From Metaclostridioides mangenotii (GTDB lineage: Bacteria; Bacillota; Clostridia; Peptostreptococcales; Peptostreptococcaceae), in NCBI RefSeq assembly GCF_017873185.1, contig NZ_JAGGJX010000001.1, positions 310,001-374,000 on the forward strand: 64,000 nt of DNA, given 5' to 3'. Position numbers and translations under genes: made by a program. The notes under the pieces are model-generated. The model ran no database searches. It saw nothing but the letters and a program-made list of their open reading frames with translations, and had not been told where the DNA came from. Shown here piece by piece: positions 16,767-25,846 of this stretch; position 1 is the first letter of the stretch; every line of letters starts with the position of its first letter.

Positions 16767-18119
16767 ATGAAACCGTATAAGCTAATTATTTTGGCCACCT
16801 TGATTATGGTATTCAGTTCTGGGTGTGATATGAGAACAGAATCAGCTGAAAATTTAGTTGGAAGGCCAAAATTCGATATAGACAAAAAATCATTAGAAGA
16901 TGGAATAAGTAAATTACTGCCACCAAATACCTCGTTTACACTTCCTTCAAACTCAAAAGATGTTGGAAAGATCAATAGCGTTGATCTAAATGGAAACGGT
17001 GCTGAAGAGGTAGTTGCATTTAAGAAAATAGAGACTCTCAACGAGGATTCATCAAATAAGGTTGGTTTTATGATACTAAGAAATACCAATGATAACTACT
17101 CATTTGATGATGAGGAACTTATTGAAGGGGATTCTATTGAGTATGCAAATTTTTACGATTTAAATAGTGATGGACAAAAAGAAATAATAATTTTAGCTAA
17201 AACAAAAGAAAAAACTACTATGTACATCTATGGTTATATTAACAATAAGATAAAGAAACTATCTACAGTTGACCCTAGTTGGATAGAAAATTCAGACAAT
17301 CTTACTGATATGAAAATCAATATAGGCAAAATGGATAATGATGGTTTACTAGATATAGTTATGGTAAACTTGGATTCGAAAACTAATGAAGCATATGTCA
17401 GTGTATTAAACTTTGATAGTACGTTAATTCATAGAGATACGACTGTTCTTCGGAACGTCAAAAATATAAGTGACATGTATCTAAATATTGGGAAAGTATC
17501 AGCTAAAAGAAGAGGTGTAGTTGTAGATATACCAATCTTAAAGGGTGGGTACTACAGTACAAATATTCTTTATTTACAAAGTGGAAAAATAGAGAAAGCT
17601 TTTTCTGATTATGAAATTATCAAACCGTATTATATTCCAATAAGAGATATAGACAATGATAAAATATTAGAAATACCTACAAATGATGTGACATATAAAT
17701 CTAAGGATGAAGCCAATGTAACTTGGTACAAATGGAGTGGAAAGAAAGGCTATAAATTATTTACATCCCAAATATACTACAACTATAAATACAACTACAA
17801 AGTGTTTATACCAAATAATTTGTCGGGTAAAGTTATAGTTGAAGAAGAGTTGACAAATGGAAAAAATCAGAAGAGTTCTGTTTTTAAATTCTACTATTAT
17901 GATGTAGTAGATTCTGATCGTAAAAATTTATTCAATATAATCGTTGAAAGTAAAAGCAAAGATGAGAAAAAGAATTCAAATACTCACAATCCGATATCTC
18001 TAAAAGAGACTGAGGATTACAATTATATATTGAATATAAATAACGTTGAAGAAATTGCTAAATTGGATCTCACAGCAGAAGCAATTAAAGATTATTATTT
18101 TTCACTTATTTACGAATAA
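16767..18119 (+). CDS. Lipoprotein with repeat-like domain upstream of a two-component system
   Basis: A 450-residue putative lipoprotein. The signal peptide ends in a lipobox (MVFSSGC, Cys at residue 21). The body holds segments of the VCBS/FG-GAP type, such as KINSVDLNGNGAEEVVAFKK, YDLNSDGQKEIIILAK and KMDNDGLLDIVMVN, each with an acidic calcium-loop-like D-x-N-x-D-G pattern. That suggests a beta-propeller exposed outside the membrane. It lies 26 bases upstream of a response regulator and kinase and may feed them a signal; that link is inference. Confidence 0.75.
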   Translation: MKPYKLIILATLIMVFSSGCDMRTESAENLVGRPKFDIDKKSLEDGISKLLPPNTSFTLPSNSKDVGKINSVDLNGNGAEEVVAFKKIETLNEDSSNKVGFMILRNTNDNYSFDDEELIEGDSIEYANFYDLNSDGQKEIIILAKTKEKTTMYIYGYINNKIKKLSTVDPSWIENSDNLTDMKINIGKMDNDGLLDIVMVNLDSKTNEAYVSVLNFDSTLIHRDTTVLRNVKNISDMYLNIGKVSAKRRGVVVDIPILKGGYYSTNILYLQSGKIEKAFSDYEIIKPYYIPIRDIDNDKILEIPTNDVTYKSKDEANVTWYKWSGKKGYKLFTSQIYYNYKYNYKVFIPNNLSGKVIVEEELTNGKNQKSSVFKFYYYDVVDSDRKNLFNIIVESKSKDEKKNSNTHNPISLKETEDYNYILNINNVEEIAKLDLTAEAIKDYYFSLIYE

Positions 18120-18145
18120 GATATTGTTTAGATGGAGGTTATATT

Positions 18146-18850
18146 GTGAAAGGGAAAATATTAGTTTTAGAGGACGAGATTGGTATAAGAAGTTTTGTAA
18201 GTATCAATTTAAAAAGAGAAGGTTACGAGATAATAGAAGCTGGGACAGGTCAAGAAGCTATAGAAAAAATGACTTCAGAAGGAGATATATCGCTAGCGCT
18301 TTTAGATGTTATGCTTCCTGACATGAGCGGTATAGAGGTTTGTAAATTTATTAGAGAAAATTTCGACCAAGTAGGTATAATAATGCTTACAGCAAAGGCT
18401 CAAGAAGATGATAAAATTGAAGGATTTATTTCAGGAGCTGACGATTATATAATAAAGCCTTTTAGTATAAAGGAGCTATTAGTTAGAGTTTCAGCGCTTC
18501 TTAGAAGGGTAAACAAAGAAGAAAATACCTCTAATGTCAGCGAGATAGTCTTTCCACCATTTGTACTGGATATAGATAAAAGAAAGCTGTTTAAAAACAA
18601 TAAAGAAATCGAACTTACTCCTACAGAATTTTCTATTGTTAAGTATTTAATGTCTAATGCTAGACAGTCCTTAAGTAGAGATCAAATTCTAGATGAAGTA
18701 TGGGGAGCAAACTATCTGTATGACTTTAAAATAGTGGATGTGAACATTAGAAGAATTAGAAATAAAATCGAAGATGATCCATCTAAACCTAAGTATATAC
18801 AAACAATCTGGGGATATGGCTATTGTTTTAGAAAGGAAGAAGATGAGTAG
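18146..18850 (+). CDS. OmpR/PhoB-family response regulator
   Basis: A 234-residue regulator. The receiver domain shows LEDEIGIRSFV, the phosphorylatable Asp in LALLDVMLPD and Lys in YIIKPFSIKELLVRV. The C-terminal winged-helix DNA-binding domain carries LTPTEFSIVKYL, a helix with SRDQILDEVWG and the signature VDVNIRRIRNKIEDDP, ending in IQTIWGYGYCF. The start is GTG 18146 after GGAGG. Its stop overlaps the kinase start by one base. Confidence 0.95.
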   Translation: MKGKILVLEDEIGIRSFVSINLKREGYEIIEAGTGQEAIEKMTSEGDISLALLDVMLPDMSGIEVCKFIRENFDQVGIIMLTAKAQEDDKIEGFISGADDYIIKPFSIKELLVRVSALLRRVNKEENTSNVSEIVFPPFVLDIDKRKLFKNNKEIELTPTEFSIVKYLMSNARQSLSRDQILDEVWGANYLYDFKIVDVNIRRIRNKIEDDPSKPKYIQTIWGYGYCFRKEEDE

Positions 18851-20280
18851 TGCTACACTTTGAAGGATTAAGAAAAAAAGTAATAAAGAACCACTTTATA
18901 ATAATTATTATAATGGTCATCCTCTTTGAAGGTATGTTCATGTTTTACATACAAAATAACTACTATGAATCTGTTAGACAGTTATTGAAATCACAGATAA
19001 ACTATACAACAGATTGGACCTACAAAACAGATACAGTAGATACTACAAGTTTTGAGACTAAGATCAATAATATCTTTGAAAGACAGAGCTTAGACAAAAA
19101 TTCTAAGTTTGGAGTATCTATTATAGACAAAAATAGACGAATAATATTAGACCAGTACGGATTTAAATGTAACGAAAAAGTAAATTATGATGATGTAGAA
19201 AGAGCATTAAGAGATTCAAAGGCATCTGTGCCGTATACTTATAAAATTTCTGAAACAGGTGAACATGTTATGAGTATATCTGCACCACTAAAGTCAAATA
19301 ATACTATCGAAGGGGTTGTAAGATATACGACTTCACTTGATGCAATTGATAAAGCAATAGCCAAACAGGCATTATGGCTTGCTCTGGCGGGTGTATTAAT
19401 ACTGTTAATAGCAGTTGCAATAAGTCTTAAGTTTGCAGAAACTCTTATAAATCCTCTTAGTGAATTAAAAGATTTTGCAAATGAGCTTGCGAATGGTAAT
19501 TATAAAGTTAAGTTGAAACATTCAACTATTGTAGATGATGAAATAGGAGAATTAGCTCAGACGTTTGAACATATGGCATATGAAATTGATAAGAGTGAGA
19601 AATTGAAAGAAGAATTTATATCGTCAATATCTCATGAACTTAGAACTCCACTTACATCTATAAAGGGATGGAGTGAGACACTTGGCCTTGAGAGTATAAC
19701 TAGAGACGAGCTAGATCTAGGCCTTGGAATAATACAAGATGAAACGGCAAGACTTATAAAGTTAGTTGAAGAGCTGTTAGATTTTTCAAGATTATCTTCT
19801 GATAGGATAAAGATAAATATCGATGAAGTCGATGTGGAAGGATTGGTTGTCGGAGTCGTAAATCAGCTTAAAGTAAAAGCTTCAGAAAAGAATGTTGACC
19901 TTTTATTTGAATTTGAAGACGAAGAGATGACGACGATCCAAGGTGACAAAAACAGGTTAAGACAAGTGCTTATAAACTTGATACAAAATTCACTTAAATT
20001 TACTGAATCGGAAGGCTATGTAAAGCTGTATGTATCACAAGATACTGAAATGACGACTGTAAAAGTTGAGGATAATGGCGCAGGTATAGAAGAACAAAAT
20101 CTAAACAAAGTTTTAGATAGATTCTTCCAAGAGGACTATAACAAAGCCGGAAGTGGATTAGGACTAGCAATAAGTAATGAAATAGTAAAACTACACGGTG
20201 GAATTATGAACATAGAAAGTAAGAAGAATGAAGGTACAACAATAACATTTACCTTAGCGAATAAGGTAGTGAAAGTCTAA
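18850..20280 (+). CDS. Membrane sensor histidine kinase
   Basis: A 476-residue kinase with two transmembrane helices (about 16-35 and 174-194) around an extracellular sensor domain of about 135 residues, then HAMP, HisKA and HATPase_c domains. The phosphoacceptor motif is SSISHELRTPLTSIKGW, the N box RQVLINLIQNSLKFT, and the G boxes VEDNGAGI and GSGLGLAIS. The start is GTG 18850, overlapping the regulator's TAG. Layout and length resemble PhoR/ResE-type kinases; the stimulus is unknown. Confidence 0.94.
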   Translation: MLHFEGLRKKVIKNHFIIIIIMVILFEGMFMFYIQNNYYESVRQLLKSQINYTTDWTYKTDTVDTTSFETKINNIFERQSLDKNSKFGVSIIDKNRRIILDQYGFKCNEKVNYDDVERALRDSKASVPYTYKISETGEHVMSISAPLKSNNTIEGVVRYTTSLDAIDKAIAKQALWLALAGVLILLIAVAISLKFAETLINPLSELKDFANELANGNYKVKLKHSTIVDDEIGELAQTFEHMAYEIDKSEKLKEEFISSISHELRTPLTSIKGWSETLGLESITRDELDLGLGIIQDETARLIKLVEELLDFSRLSSDRIKINIDEVDVEGLVVGVVNQLKVKASEKNVDLLFEFEDEEMTTIQGDKNRLRQVLINLIQNSLKFTESEGYVKLYVSQDTEMTTVKVEDNGAGIEEQNLNKVLDRFFQEDYNKAGSGLGLAISNEIVKLHGGIMNIESKKNEGTTITFTLANKVVKV

Positions 20281-20297
20281 AATAAAGGAAGTATAAA

Positions 20298-21035
20298 ATG
20301 AGAAATATAAAACTAGTAATATCGTACGATGGTTCAAGATATAAAGGGTTCCAAAAGCTTGCAGACACGGATATGACAATTCAGGGAAAACTTGAGACTG
20401 TATTGAGCAAATTGACAGGTGAAAATATTGAGATAACAGCTTCGGGAAGAACAGATATGGGAGTTCATGCGATTAGCCAAGTAGCAAATTTCAAGACTAA
20501 TTCATATGAATCTACAAACAAAATACAAAAATATCTATATATGTATTTGCCAGAAGATATTGTAATTAATTCTGTCGAGGAAGTTGACGAGAGATTTCAT
20601 TCAAGATACAATGTTAAATCAAAGACTTATGTTTACAAAATCGACAATAATGAATATCCAAGTCCGTTTACAAGAAAATACAGAGCACATGTTCCTAAAA
20701 AATTAGATGTAAAAAAGATGAAAGATGCCAGCAAATATCTAATTGGAGAGCACGATTTCTCTAGCTTTGTTTCATCTAAATCAAAGAAAAAATCTAATAT
20801 TAGATCTATCTATGCTGTTGAAATTGCTTCAAAAGATGGAAATATAGATATTTATGTTAGAGGTAATGGTTTCTTACACAATATGGTGAGAATAATCGTA
20901 GGTACGCTTATAGATGTTGGTCACGGAAAAATCGAACCAAATCAAATGCAAAACTTGATATTGGCAAAGAATAGAAGTATAGCTTCTGATACAGCACCAG
21001 CAAAAGGTTTAGTGCTTTACGATGTGAAATATTAG
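20298..21035 (+). CDS. truA: tRNA pseudouridine(38-40) synthase TruA
   Basis: A 245-residue TruA of normal length. The catalytic-Asp motif ASGRTDMGVHAISQVANF is at about residues 49-66, and RFHSRYNVKSKTYVYKI, IGEHDFSSFVS and GFLHNMVRIIVGTL are all family marks. It converts uridine 38-40 of the tRNA anticodon arm to pseudouridine. It follows the kinase gene by 17 bases and is the last gene before the T-box leader. Confidence 0.96.
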   Translation: MRNIKLVISYDGSRYKGFQKLADTDMTIQGKLETVLSKLTGENIEITASGRTDMGVHAISQVANFKTNSYESTNKIQKYLYMYLPEDIVINSVEEVDERFHSRYNVKSKTYVYKIDNNEYPSPFTRKYRAHVPKKLDVKKMKDASKYLIGEHDFSSFVSSKSKKKSNIRSIYAVEIASKDGNIDIYVRGNGFLHNMVRIIVGTLIDVGHGKIEPNQMQNLILAKNRSIASDTAPAKGLVLYDVKY

Positions 21036-21055
21036 AATTTATTTTAAATTAACAA

Positions 21056-21084
21056 TTGACATATACAAAAAAATAAATTATGAT
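21056..21084 (+). promoter_or_regulatory. Sigma-A-type promoter of the T-box/argG transcript
   Basis: TTGACA at 21056-21061 and TATGAT at 21079-21084 lie 17 bases apart. This would start an RNA near 21091, just before the T-box leader. Confidence 0.8.
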
Positions 21085-21090
21085 ATTGTT

Positions 21091-21337
21091 AATACAAAGC
21101 AATAAATAAATTAAATCCTGTGAAAAAGAGAGTAACTTGAAGTAGTTTTATAGAGAGCCGAGGGCGGTGGAAGCTTGGCAAATAAATTTGAGTGAAGAGA
21201 ACTTTGGAGGAGATCGCCAGAAAATTAGTATGGCGGTAGGAATTCTCGCCTTAAGAGATTAAGTGGATAAGTTAACTTATCAATTAGAGTGGTACCGCGG
21301 ATATTCGCCTCTTAGTATTTTACTAAGAGGCTTTTTT
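21091..21337 (+). promoter_or_regulatory. T-box leader upstream of argG, likely arginine-specific
   Basis: The T-box core AGAGTGGTACCGCGG is at 21286-21300. Stem I has the GAGAGCCGAGGGCGGTGGAA segment (21152-21171), and a candidate specifier codon AGA (Arg) occurs in GTGAAGAGAACTTTGGAG around 21193-21210. The terminator is GCCTCTTAGT (21307-21316) pairing with 21322-21331, followed by T6. Uncharged tRNA would stabilise the antiterminator and allow argG transcription. The Arg specificity is read by eye from the specifier region plus gene context. Confidence 0.88.
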
Positions 21338-21466
21338 AGTACAAAAAACTATTATATATAATAATATTAAATATTAGGCTTAAGTTATCTAGAGACGAGC
21401 TTAATATAATCGAATATAAATAACAATTAAATCGAAATAGATTTAAACGATTGGGAGGAAATAGAT

Positions 21467-22669
21467 ATGAAAGAAAAAGTTGTTTTAGCGTATTCTGGAG
21501 GGTTAGATACTTCAATTATAATACCTTGGTTAAAAGAGACTTATGACGATATAGAAGTAATTGCAGTATGTGGTAATGTTGGTCAAGAAGATAAGATGGA
21601 AGAAGTGTACAACAAAGCTCTAAAGAGCGGTGCATCAAAAGCTTATGTAGATGATATATGTGAGGAATTTGTTACTGAAACTATATTTAGAGCTATAAAA
21701 GCTGAAGCTAAATACGAAGGTAAGTACTTACTAGGGACTTCTTTAGCTAGACCGATAATAGCTAAAAGACTAGTTGAAGTTGCACATAAAGAAGGCGCTA
21801 AGTACATCTGCCATGGCTGTACAGGAAAAGGTAACGATCAAGTTAGATTTGAAGCAACAATAGCAGCTTTAGATCCAAGCATAAAAGTTATAGCTCCATG
21901 GAGGATGTGGGATATAAAATCTAGAGAAGACGCTATCGATTATGCCAATAAGCACAATATCGAAGTAACAGCTACAAAAGAAAAAATATACTCAGTTGAC
22001 GCTAACCTTTGGCATGTATCAACTGAAGGCGGAGATATAGAAGATCTTAGAAATGAGCACAATCCAGATCTAGTATATAAAGAATGTGTTTCGCCAGAAG
22101 ATGCTTGTGATACAGCTGAATATGTAGAAATATACTTCGACAAAGGGACACCTAAAAAGATAAATGGAGAAGAATTTGCTCCAGTAGAATTAATTAAAAA
22201 AGTTAATGAGCTAGGTAAAAAACACGGAATAGGCGTTATAGATATTCTTGAAAATAGATTAGTTGGAATGAAATCAAGAGGAATATACGAAACTCCTGGT
22301 GGAACTATACTATATGAAGCGCACAATGTTCTTGAAAGTGCAACTCTTGATAAAGATACACTTCACTACAAGCAAATAGTTTCTTATAAATATGGAGAGC
22401 TTGTTTACGATGGTTTATGGTATTCTAAATTGAGAGAAGCGATAGATGAATTTATGGAGTCTACTCAAGACAACGTAACAGGTACAGTTAAACTTAAACT
22501 GTACAAAGGAAATATAAAAACGGCTGGTATATTCTCAGATAACTCTCTGTATGATCAAGGAATATCATCATTTGGAGACAGTGAGCTTTATGATCATAAA
22601 GATGCTGAAGGATTTATAAACCTTTTTACATTACCTTTAAAAATAAAGGCAATGAAGGGTAGTAAATAA
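21467..22669 (+). CDS. argG: Argininosuccinate synthase
   Basis: A 400-residue enzyme that joins citrulline and aspartate using ATP. The PP-loop [17 protein letters not shown] is at the N-terminus, and [16 protein letters not shown] and [20 protein letters not shown] are family signatures. GGGAGG precedes the ATG. It stands alone after an Arg-type T-box; argH is not adjacent. The stop is followed by a strong terminator and the opposite-strand DUF4363 gene. Confidence 0.97.
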   Translation: MKEKVVLAYSGGLDTSIIIPWLKETYDDIEVIAVCGNVGQEDKMEEVYNKALKSGASKAYVDDICEEFVTETIFRAIKAEAKYEGKYLLGTSLARPIIAKRLVEVAHKEGAKYICHGCTGKGNDQVRFEATIAALDPSIKVIAPWRMWDIKSREDAIDYANKHNIEVTATKEKIYSVDANLWHVSTEGGDIEDLRNEHNPDLVYKECVSPEDACDTAEYVEIYFDKGTPKKINGEEFAPVELIKKVNELGKKHGIGVIDILENRLVGMKSRGIYETPGGTILYEAHNVLESATLDKDTLHYKQIVSYKYGELVYDGLWYSKLREAIDEFMESTQDNVTGTVKLKLYKGNIKTAGIFSDNSLYDQGISSFGDSELYDHKDAEGFINLFTLPLKIKAMKGSK

Positions 22670-22755
22670 AAGCTTTAATGAAAATTATTGATTTTAATTA
22701 AATATAAAATTAATAAAAATATTAATATCTTACTAACAAATTTATATTAAACAAT

Positions 22756-22787
22756 AAAAAAATGGATTTTATAAAAATCCATTTTTT
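22756..22787. terminator. Bidirectional terminator between argG and the convergent DUF4363 gene
   Basis: A run of A, then ATGGATTTT, pairs with AAAATCCAT and a run of T. The A tract and T tract on either side let it serve argG on the plus strand and the DUF421/DUF4363 operon on the minus strand. Confidence 0.85.
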
Positions 22788-22831
22788 TGTTATTTATTTA
22801 AATCAACCTAAATTGAAAGACTAATGATTGA

Positions 22832-23224
22832 TTAAAATATATAATCTGGTCCATAGTTTACATTACCTTTAATATTGGATATATGACTTTTAACATTTTC
22901 TATTTGCTCATAAGAGTTCACTTTGTCTTTTTCAATTATAGCTTTATTTAAAATGTTTAAATATGTGTCAATCATATTAAATGATGCATGATCTAATATC
23001 TTATACCAATTACTTTTTTCTTTTTTCCAATTTTCAGCGACTTTATCGGTATTCTCCTTCGCATTGTCCCATTTATCTTCATCTATATAGTGTTCAATTT
23101 TAGTTAATTCATCTTGATATTTATCTGTTACATCAATTACACTATTAGAAATATAAACACCAAATATTAAGAATAATACTGTCCAAACTACTGCAAAAAC
23201 TGTTGATTTAATAATGATCACCAC
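22832..23224 (-). CDS. DUF4363 family protein
   Basis: A 130-residue protein with an N-terminal membrane helix (TVFAVVWTVLFLIFGVYIS) and then a helical, charged extracytoplasmic part that probably makes an antiparallel helical bundle. DUF4363 genes commonly pair with DUF421 genes in Clostridia, as here. It starts at GTG 23224, directly after the DUF421 stop (TAG-GTG); a second GTG follows at once, so the exact start is uncertain. Function is unknown. Confidence 0.75.
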   Translation of the reverse strand: MVIIIKSTVFAVVWTVLFLIFGVYISNSVIDVTDKYQDELTKIEHYIDEDKWDNAKENTDKVAENWKKEKSNWYKILDHASFNMIDTYLNILNKAIIEKDKVNSYEQIENVKSHISNIKGNVNYGPDYIF

Positions 23225-23881
23225 CTATGCGTTTTTTGGCTGAATGAATATTTTGTCATATTCATCCAGTATACAAATTAAAACTTCTTCAACTTTCTCT
23301 AATTGATTAGATTTTAAAATACCCATCAACCATTCCTCATCTTTTTGTGCTGCTTCTAAACCCTTTTTTGATATTACACCATCTACAATAAGTGAAATTG
23401 GTAGGTGTAAAAATGTACGTGACGGAGTACTATTATAATTTGTTGTAGGAACAACACTTAGATTTCCATCCGTCTCAAGTATAGCGTATTGGACTTCTTT
23501 TAGATTGAAATAACCTTGTATTCTAAGCTGTTCTAACAATTCTTCTATATTTACTCTATCTTTTTTAAGTTCTTTATATTGAATTTCGCCTTTATCAATC
23601 AATATAGATGGCTTCCCCGACGTTATTGAGTGAAATATTTTACTTTTAAGACCTATAAACGATACTAAAGTCTGCATCAAAACAAGTCCAGTTATAGCTG
23701 CTATACCATTTATAATGGGGATATCATTATTTTCCATCGGAAATGCTGCTACATCTGCAATTAGAAGAGTGATGACCAAATCAAAGCAGTTCATTTCAGC
23801 TATTTCACCTTTTCCCATAACTCTTAAAGCAATTAAGACCGCAATATATAAGATAATACTTCTAATAAAAATAACAAGCAT
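23225..23881 (-). CDS. DUF421 (YetF-like) membrane protein
   Basis: A 218-residue protein with three N-terminal transmembrane helices followed by a cytoplasmic or surface alpha/beta domain. Family marks are ALRVMGKGEIAEMNCFDLVI, SGKPSILIDKGEIQYKEL, and RIQGYFNLKEVQYAILETDG. YetF-type proteins are widespread in spore-forming Firmicutes and have no settled function. AAGGAG lies before the ATG. The gene abuts the DUF4363 gene. Confidence 0.88.
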   Translation of the reverse strand: MLVIFIRSIILYIAVLIALRVMGKGEIAEMNCFDLVITLLIADVAAFPMENNDIPIINGIAAITGLVLMQTLVSFIGLKSKIFHSITSGKPSILIDKGEIQYKELKKDRVNIEELLEQLRIQGYFNLKEVQYAILETDGNLSVVPTTNYNSTPSRTFLHLPISLIVDGVISKKGLEAAQKDEEWLMGILKSNQLEKVEEVLICILDEYDKIFIQPKNA

Positions 23882-23960
23882 ATTAATATAACTCCTTTAA
23901 CAATTATTATAAAAATTAGTATATCCTATATTTACATTATTAATTCAGAATGATCGAACA

Positions 23961-24006
23961 TAAAAAAATAAAAACAGACCTCTAAAATTTAGAAATCTGT
24001 TTTTTA
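23961..24006 (-). terminator. Terminator for the ferritin-like gene
   Basis: AAAACAGA at 23971-23978 pairs with TCTGTTTT at 23996-24003, with an inner TCTA/TAGA pairing. The A-rich bases at 23962-23974 form the T tract on the minus strand; the T run at 24001-24005 could also serve the plus strand. Confidence 0.75.
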
Positions 24007-24053
24007 TTCTATATAGCAGTATATTAAAAATTATGTTGCTGAGTGTTTTGATT

Positions 24054-24551
24054 TTAGAATGGGAAGAATTCTTGCTCAAACCAAGAATTTTGAGTAGCAT
24101 ACTCTATTTCAGCAGCAAACGCAACTCTGTGTTCATTTTCCCAGTATGCTAAAGTTTCTAGGAGTTTTTTAGCATTTAAATCAGTTGCCTTTGCTGCAGC
24201 TTTTTCGTAAAAGTTTGCGAAGTCATTTTCTAGAGTATAAGCCATTCTAAGTATTGGTAAATCTGATAATTCATATGATAAGTTTACATTGTCTAAATCT
24301 TTTTCCCTATTGAAAATTACCTTTTCACCATCTTCTAATTTTAAGTTAACTTCATCGAATGGTTGATTGTTTTCGGCTCTTTCTAATTGATTTTTTAGTA
24401 TATTGTAGTGCTCATCTTCCATAGCAGATAGACCTTCGAAAACATCTTTTATAGATTGGCTTTTAGCTTTGTCTTTGTAGAATCCGTAAAATTCCTCAGC
24501 TTTTTTCTCTAAGTTCATTGCGTATTTTATAATTTCTGCGTAGTTGTTCAT
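24054..24551 (-). CDS. Ferritin-like/rubrerythrin-type diiron protein
   Basis: A 165-residue four-helix protein. Carboxylate and His residues fall where a diiron site needs them: EKKAEEFYGFY, AMEDEHYNIL, LENDFANFYEKAA and WENEHRVAF. There is no rubredoxin-like CxxC domain, so it is not a full rubrerythrin. Such proteins usually deal with peroxide or iron in anaerobes; that role is inferred. An AGGAGG site lies before the ATG, and it is a single-gene unit with its own terminator. Confidence 0.85.
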   Translation of the reverse strand: MNNYAEIIKYAMNLEKKAEEFYGFYKDKAKSQSIKDVFEGLSAMEDEHYNILKNQLERAENNQPFDEVNLKLEDGEKVIFNREKDLDNVNLSYELSDLPILRMAYTLENDFANFYEKAAAKATDLNAKKLLETLAYWENEHRVAFAAEIEYATQNSWFEQEFFPF

Positions 24552-24793
24552 TTTCTTACCTCCTAATTTTTTCTTATGTATATTAATTTATGATCGTATT
24601 TTAATAAGTTAATATATATTATACCCTAAGCAATTATATTCAAACTTATTACCTAAATGTAGACAAACAAAAACTGAATAAAGATCATATAATATATAAC
24701 CACAGTATAAATTTATTTTAAATATAAAAATTGTACAAGTGGTAGTAATTGATATAAGAACTATATATATTCAAAGTAAGGAGACAAGTAGAT

Positions 24794-25102
24794 ATGAAAG
24801 GTATGGAAGGTATAGTAATACAATTTGCGAACCTAGGTATAGTCAGTTTGATTGCATATGTTTTAGTAAATAATGTTTTATATGAGAAAAAAGAAGATAG
24901 AACTTTATATAAGCAAAGTGTCGATACCTTCACAAAAAAAATAAATCATTTTGCAGATAATATCTATGGACTTTGTTTGAGGATAGAAAGCTTGGAAGAA
25001 AGCAATAAAAGAATAGAAAAAAAATTGGAAGAGTTTAGAGAGTTTGAAGAAATCAAAAGTAAAGAAGACATTAAAAATAAAGAAGAGAGTGAAAAACGAT
25101 GA
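24794..25102 (+). CDS. Phage-type holin of the UviB/BhlA kind
   Basis: A 102-residue protein with one N-terminal membrane helix (ANLGIVSLIAYVLVNNVLY) and then a charged coiled coil (LRIESLEESNKRIEKKLEEF), the layout of UviB/BhlA-like small holins or bacteriocin-release proteins. AAGGAG is 10 bases before the ATG. The stop overlaps the endolysin start (ATGA). No structural phage genes lie nearby, so this is an isolated lysis pair. A second, broken copy is at 39663. Confidence 0.75.
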   Translation: MKGMEGIVIQFANLGIVSLIAYVLVNNVLYEKKEDRTLYKQSVDTFTKKINHFADNIYGLCLRIESLEESNKRIEKKLEEFREFEEIKSKEDIKNKEESEKR

Positions 25103-25782
25103 AAATTTGTATATCAGTCGGCCATAGTATTTTAAAAAATGGTCGAAATACAAGTGCCAATGGAGTAGTTAATGAATACGAATACAATAAAAAGTTGGCT
25201 CCTTTTGTTGTTAACGCTCTGAAAAAAGAAGGTCACAGTGTAGATTTATTAATTTGCCCTGAAATATTATTTATAACCAAAGATGAGGAGAAAACTTACA
25301 AATTAAAAAGAATAAATAGCAAAAAATACGATTTAATTGTTGAGCTGCACTTAAATAGCTACGACGGATTATCGAAGGGATCAGAAGTTTTATATAACTC
25401 AAATGAAGGAAAAACTTATGCTGATAGGATAGTTAAGAGATTGGGTGTAAATTTTACTAATAGAGGTTCAAAATCTAGACCAGGACTGCATATATTAAAC
25501 TCTACAGATTGTACAGCGATTATTGTCGAGTCATTTTTCTGTGACAGTTATGAAGATTATAAAAAAGCTGAAAGCTTAGGAGCTATTGGTATGGCAAAGA
25601 TAATTTCTGAAGGCATTCTCAATAAAGCTATACAGGGTCCTGGATCAAATCCTGGAAATGAAAATAATAAACCATATGAAACAGTAATAGTTTACAATGG
25701 AGAAAAAGATAAAGCAGCAGCATTACAAGAGTATATCAAACATTCATCTGTTGTAGATGTTTATGGTGAGGAAGTTAATTAA
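25099..25782 (+). CDS. N-acetylmuramoyl-L-alanine amidase, endolysin of clostridial phage type (short C-terminal domain)
   Basis: A 227-residue Amidase_3 protein. Zinc ligands are visible: His in SVGHSILKNG (about residue 9), the Glu in VVNEYEYNKK, His in LIVELHLN and the catalytic Glu in AIIVESFFCD. It closely resembles endolysins of Clostridioides phages such as CD27L. After the catalytic domain (to about 178) the C-terminal wall-binding domain begins (YETVIVYNGEKDKAAA) but stops after about 35 residues, where the copy at 39923 continues for another 45. This looks like truncation of the binding domain. Confidence 0.9.
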   Translation: MKICISVGHSILKNGRNTSANGVVNEYEYNKKLAPFVVNALKKEGHSVDLLICPEILFITKDEEKTYKLKRINSKKYDLIVELHLNSYDGLSKGSEVLYNSNEGKTYADRIVKRLGVNFTNRGSKSRPGLHILNSTDCTAIIVESFFCDSYEDYKKAESLGAIGMAKIISEGILNKAIQGPGSNPGNENNKPYETVIVYNGEKDKAAALQEYIKHSSVVDVYGEEVN

Positions 25783-25783
25783 T

Positions 25784-25815
25784 AAAGGGTAGCAAACATT
25801 GCTACCCTTTTTAAA
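25784..25815 (+). terminator. Terminator after the holin/endolysin pair
   Basis: AAAGGGTAGC at 25784-25793 pairs perfectly with GCTACCCTTT at 25801-25810, followed by TT. The left-hand A run means it may also serve the opposing gene. Confidence 0.8.
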
Positions 25816-25846
25816 TCTACTACTTTAAACCTATAATATTATTGAA

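Noticed and set aside
18046-18321. Plus-strand frame of 91 codons across the lipoprotein/response-regulator junction
   Set aside because: It overlaps two genes with clear homology in other frames and is rich in basic and aromatic residues, as expected for an out-of-frame reading.
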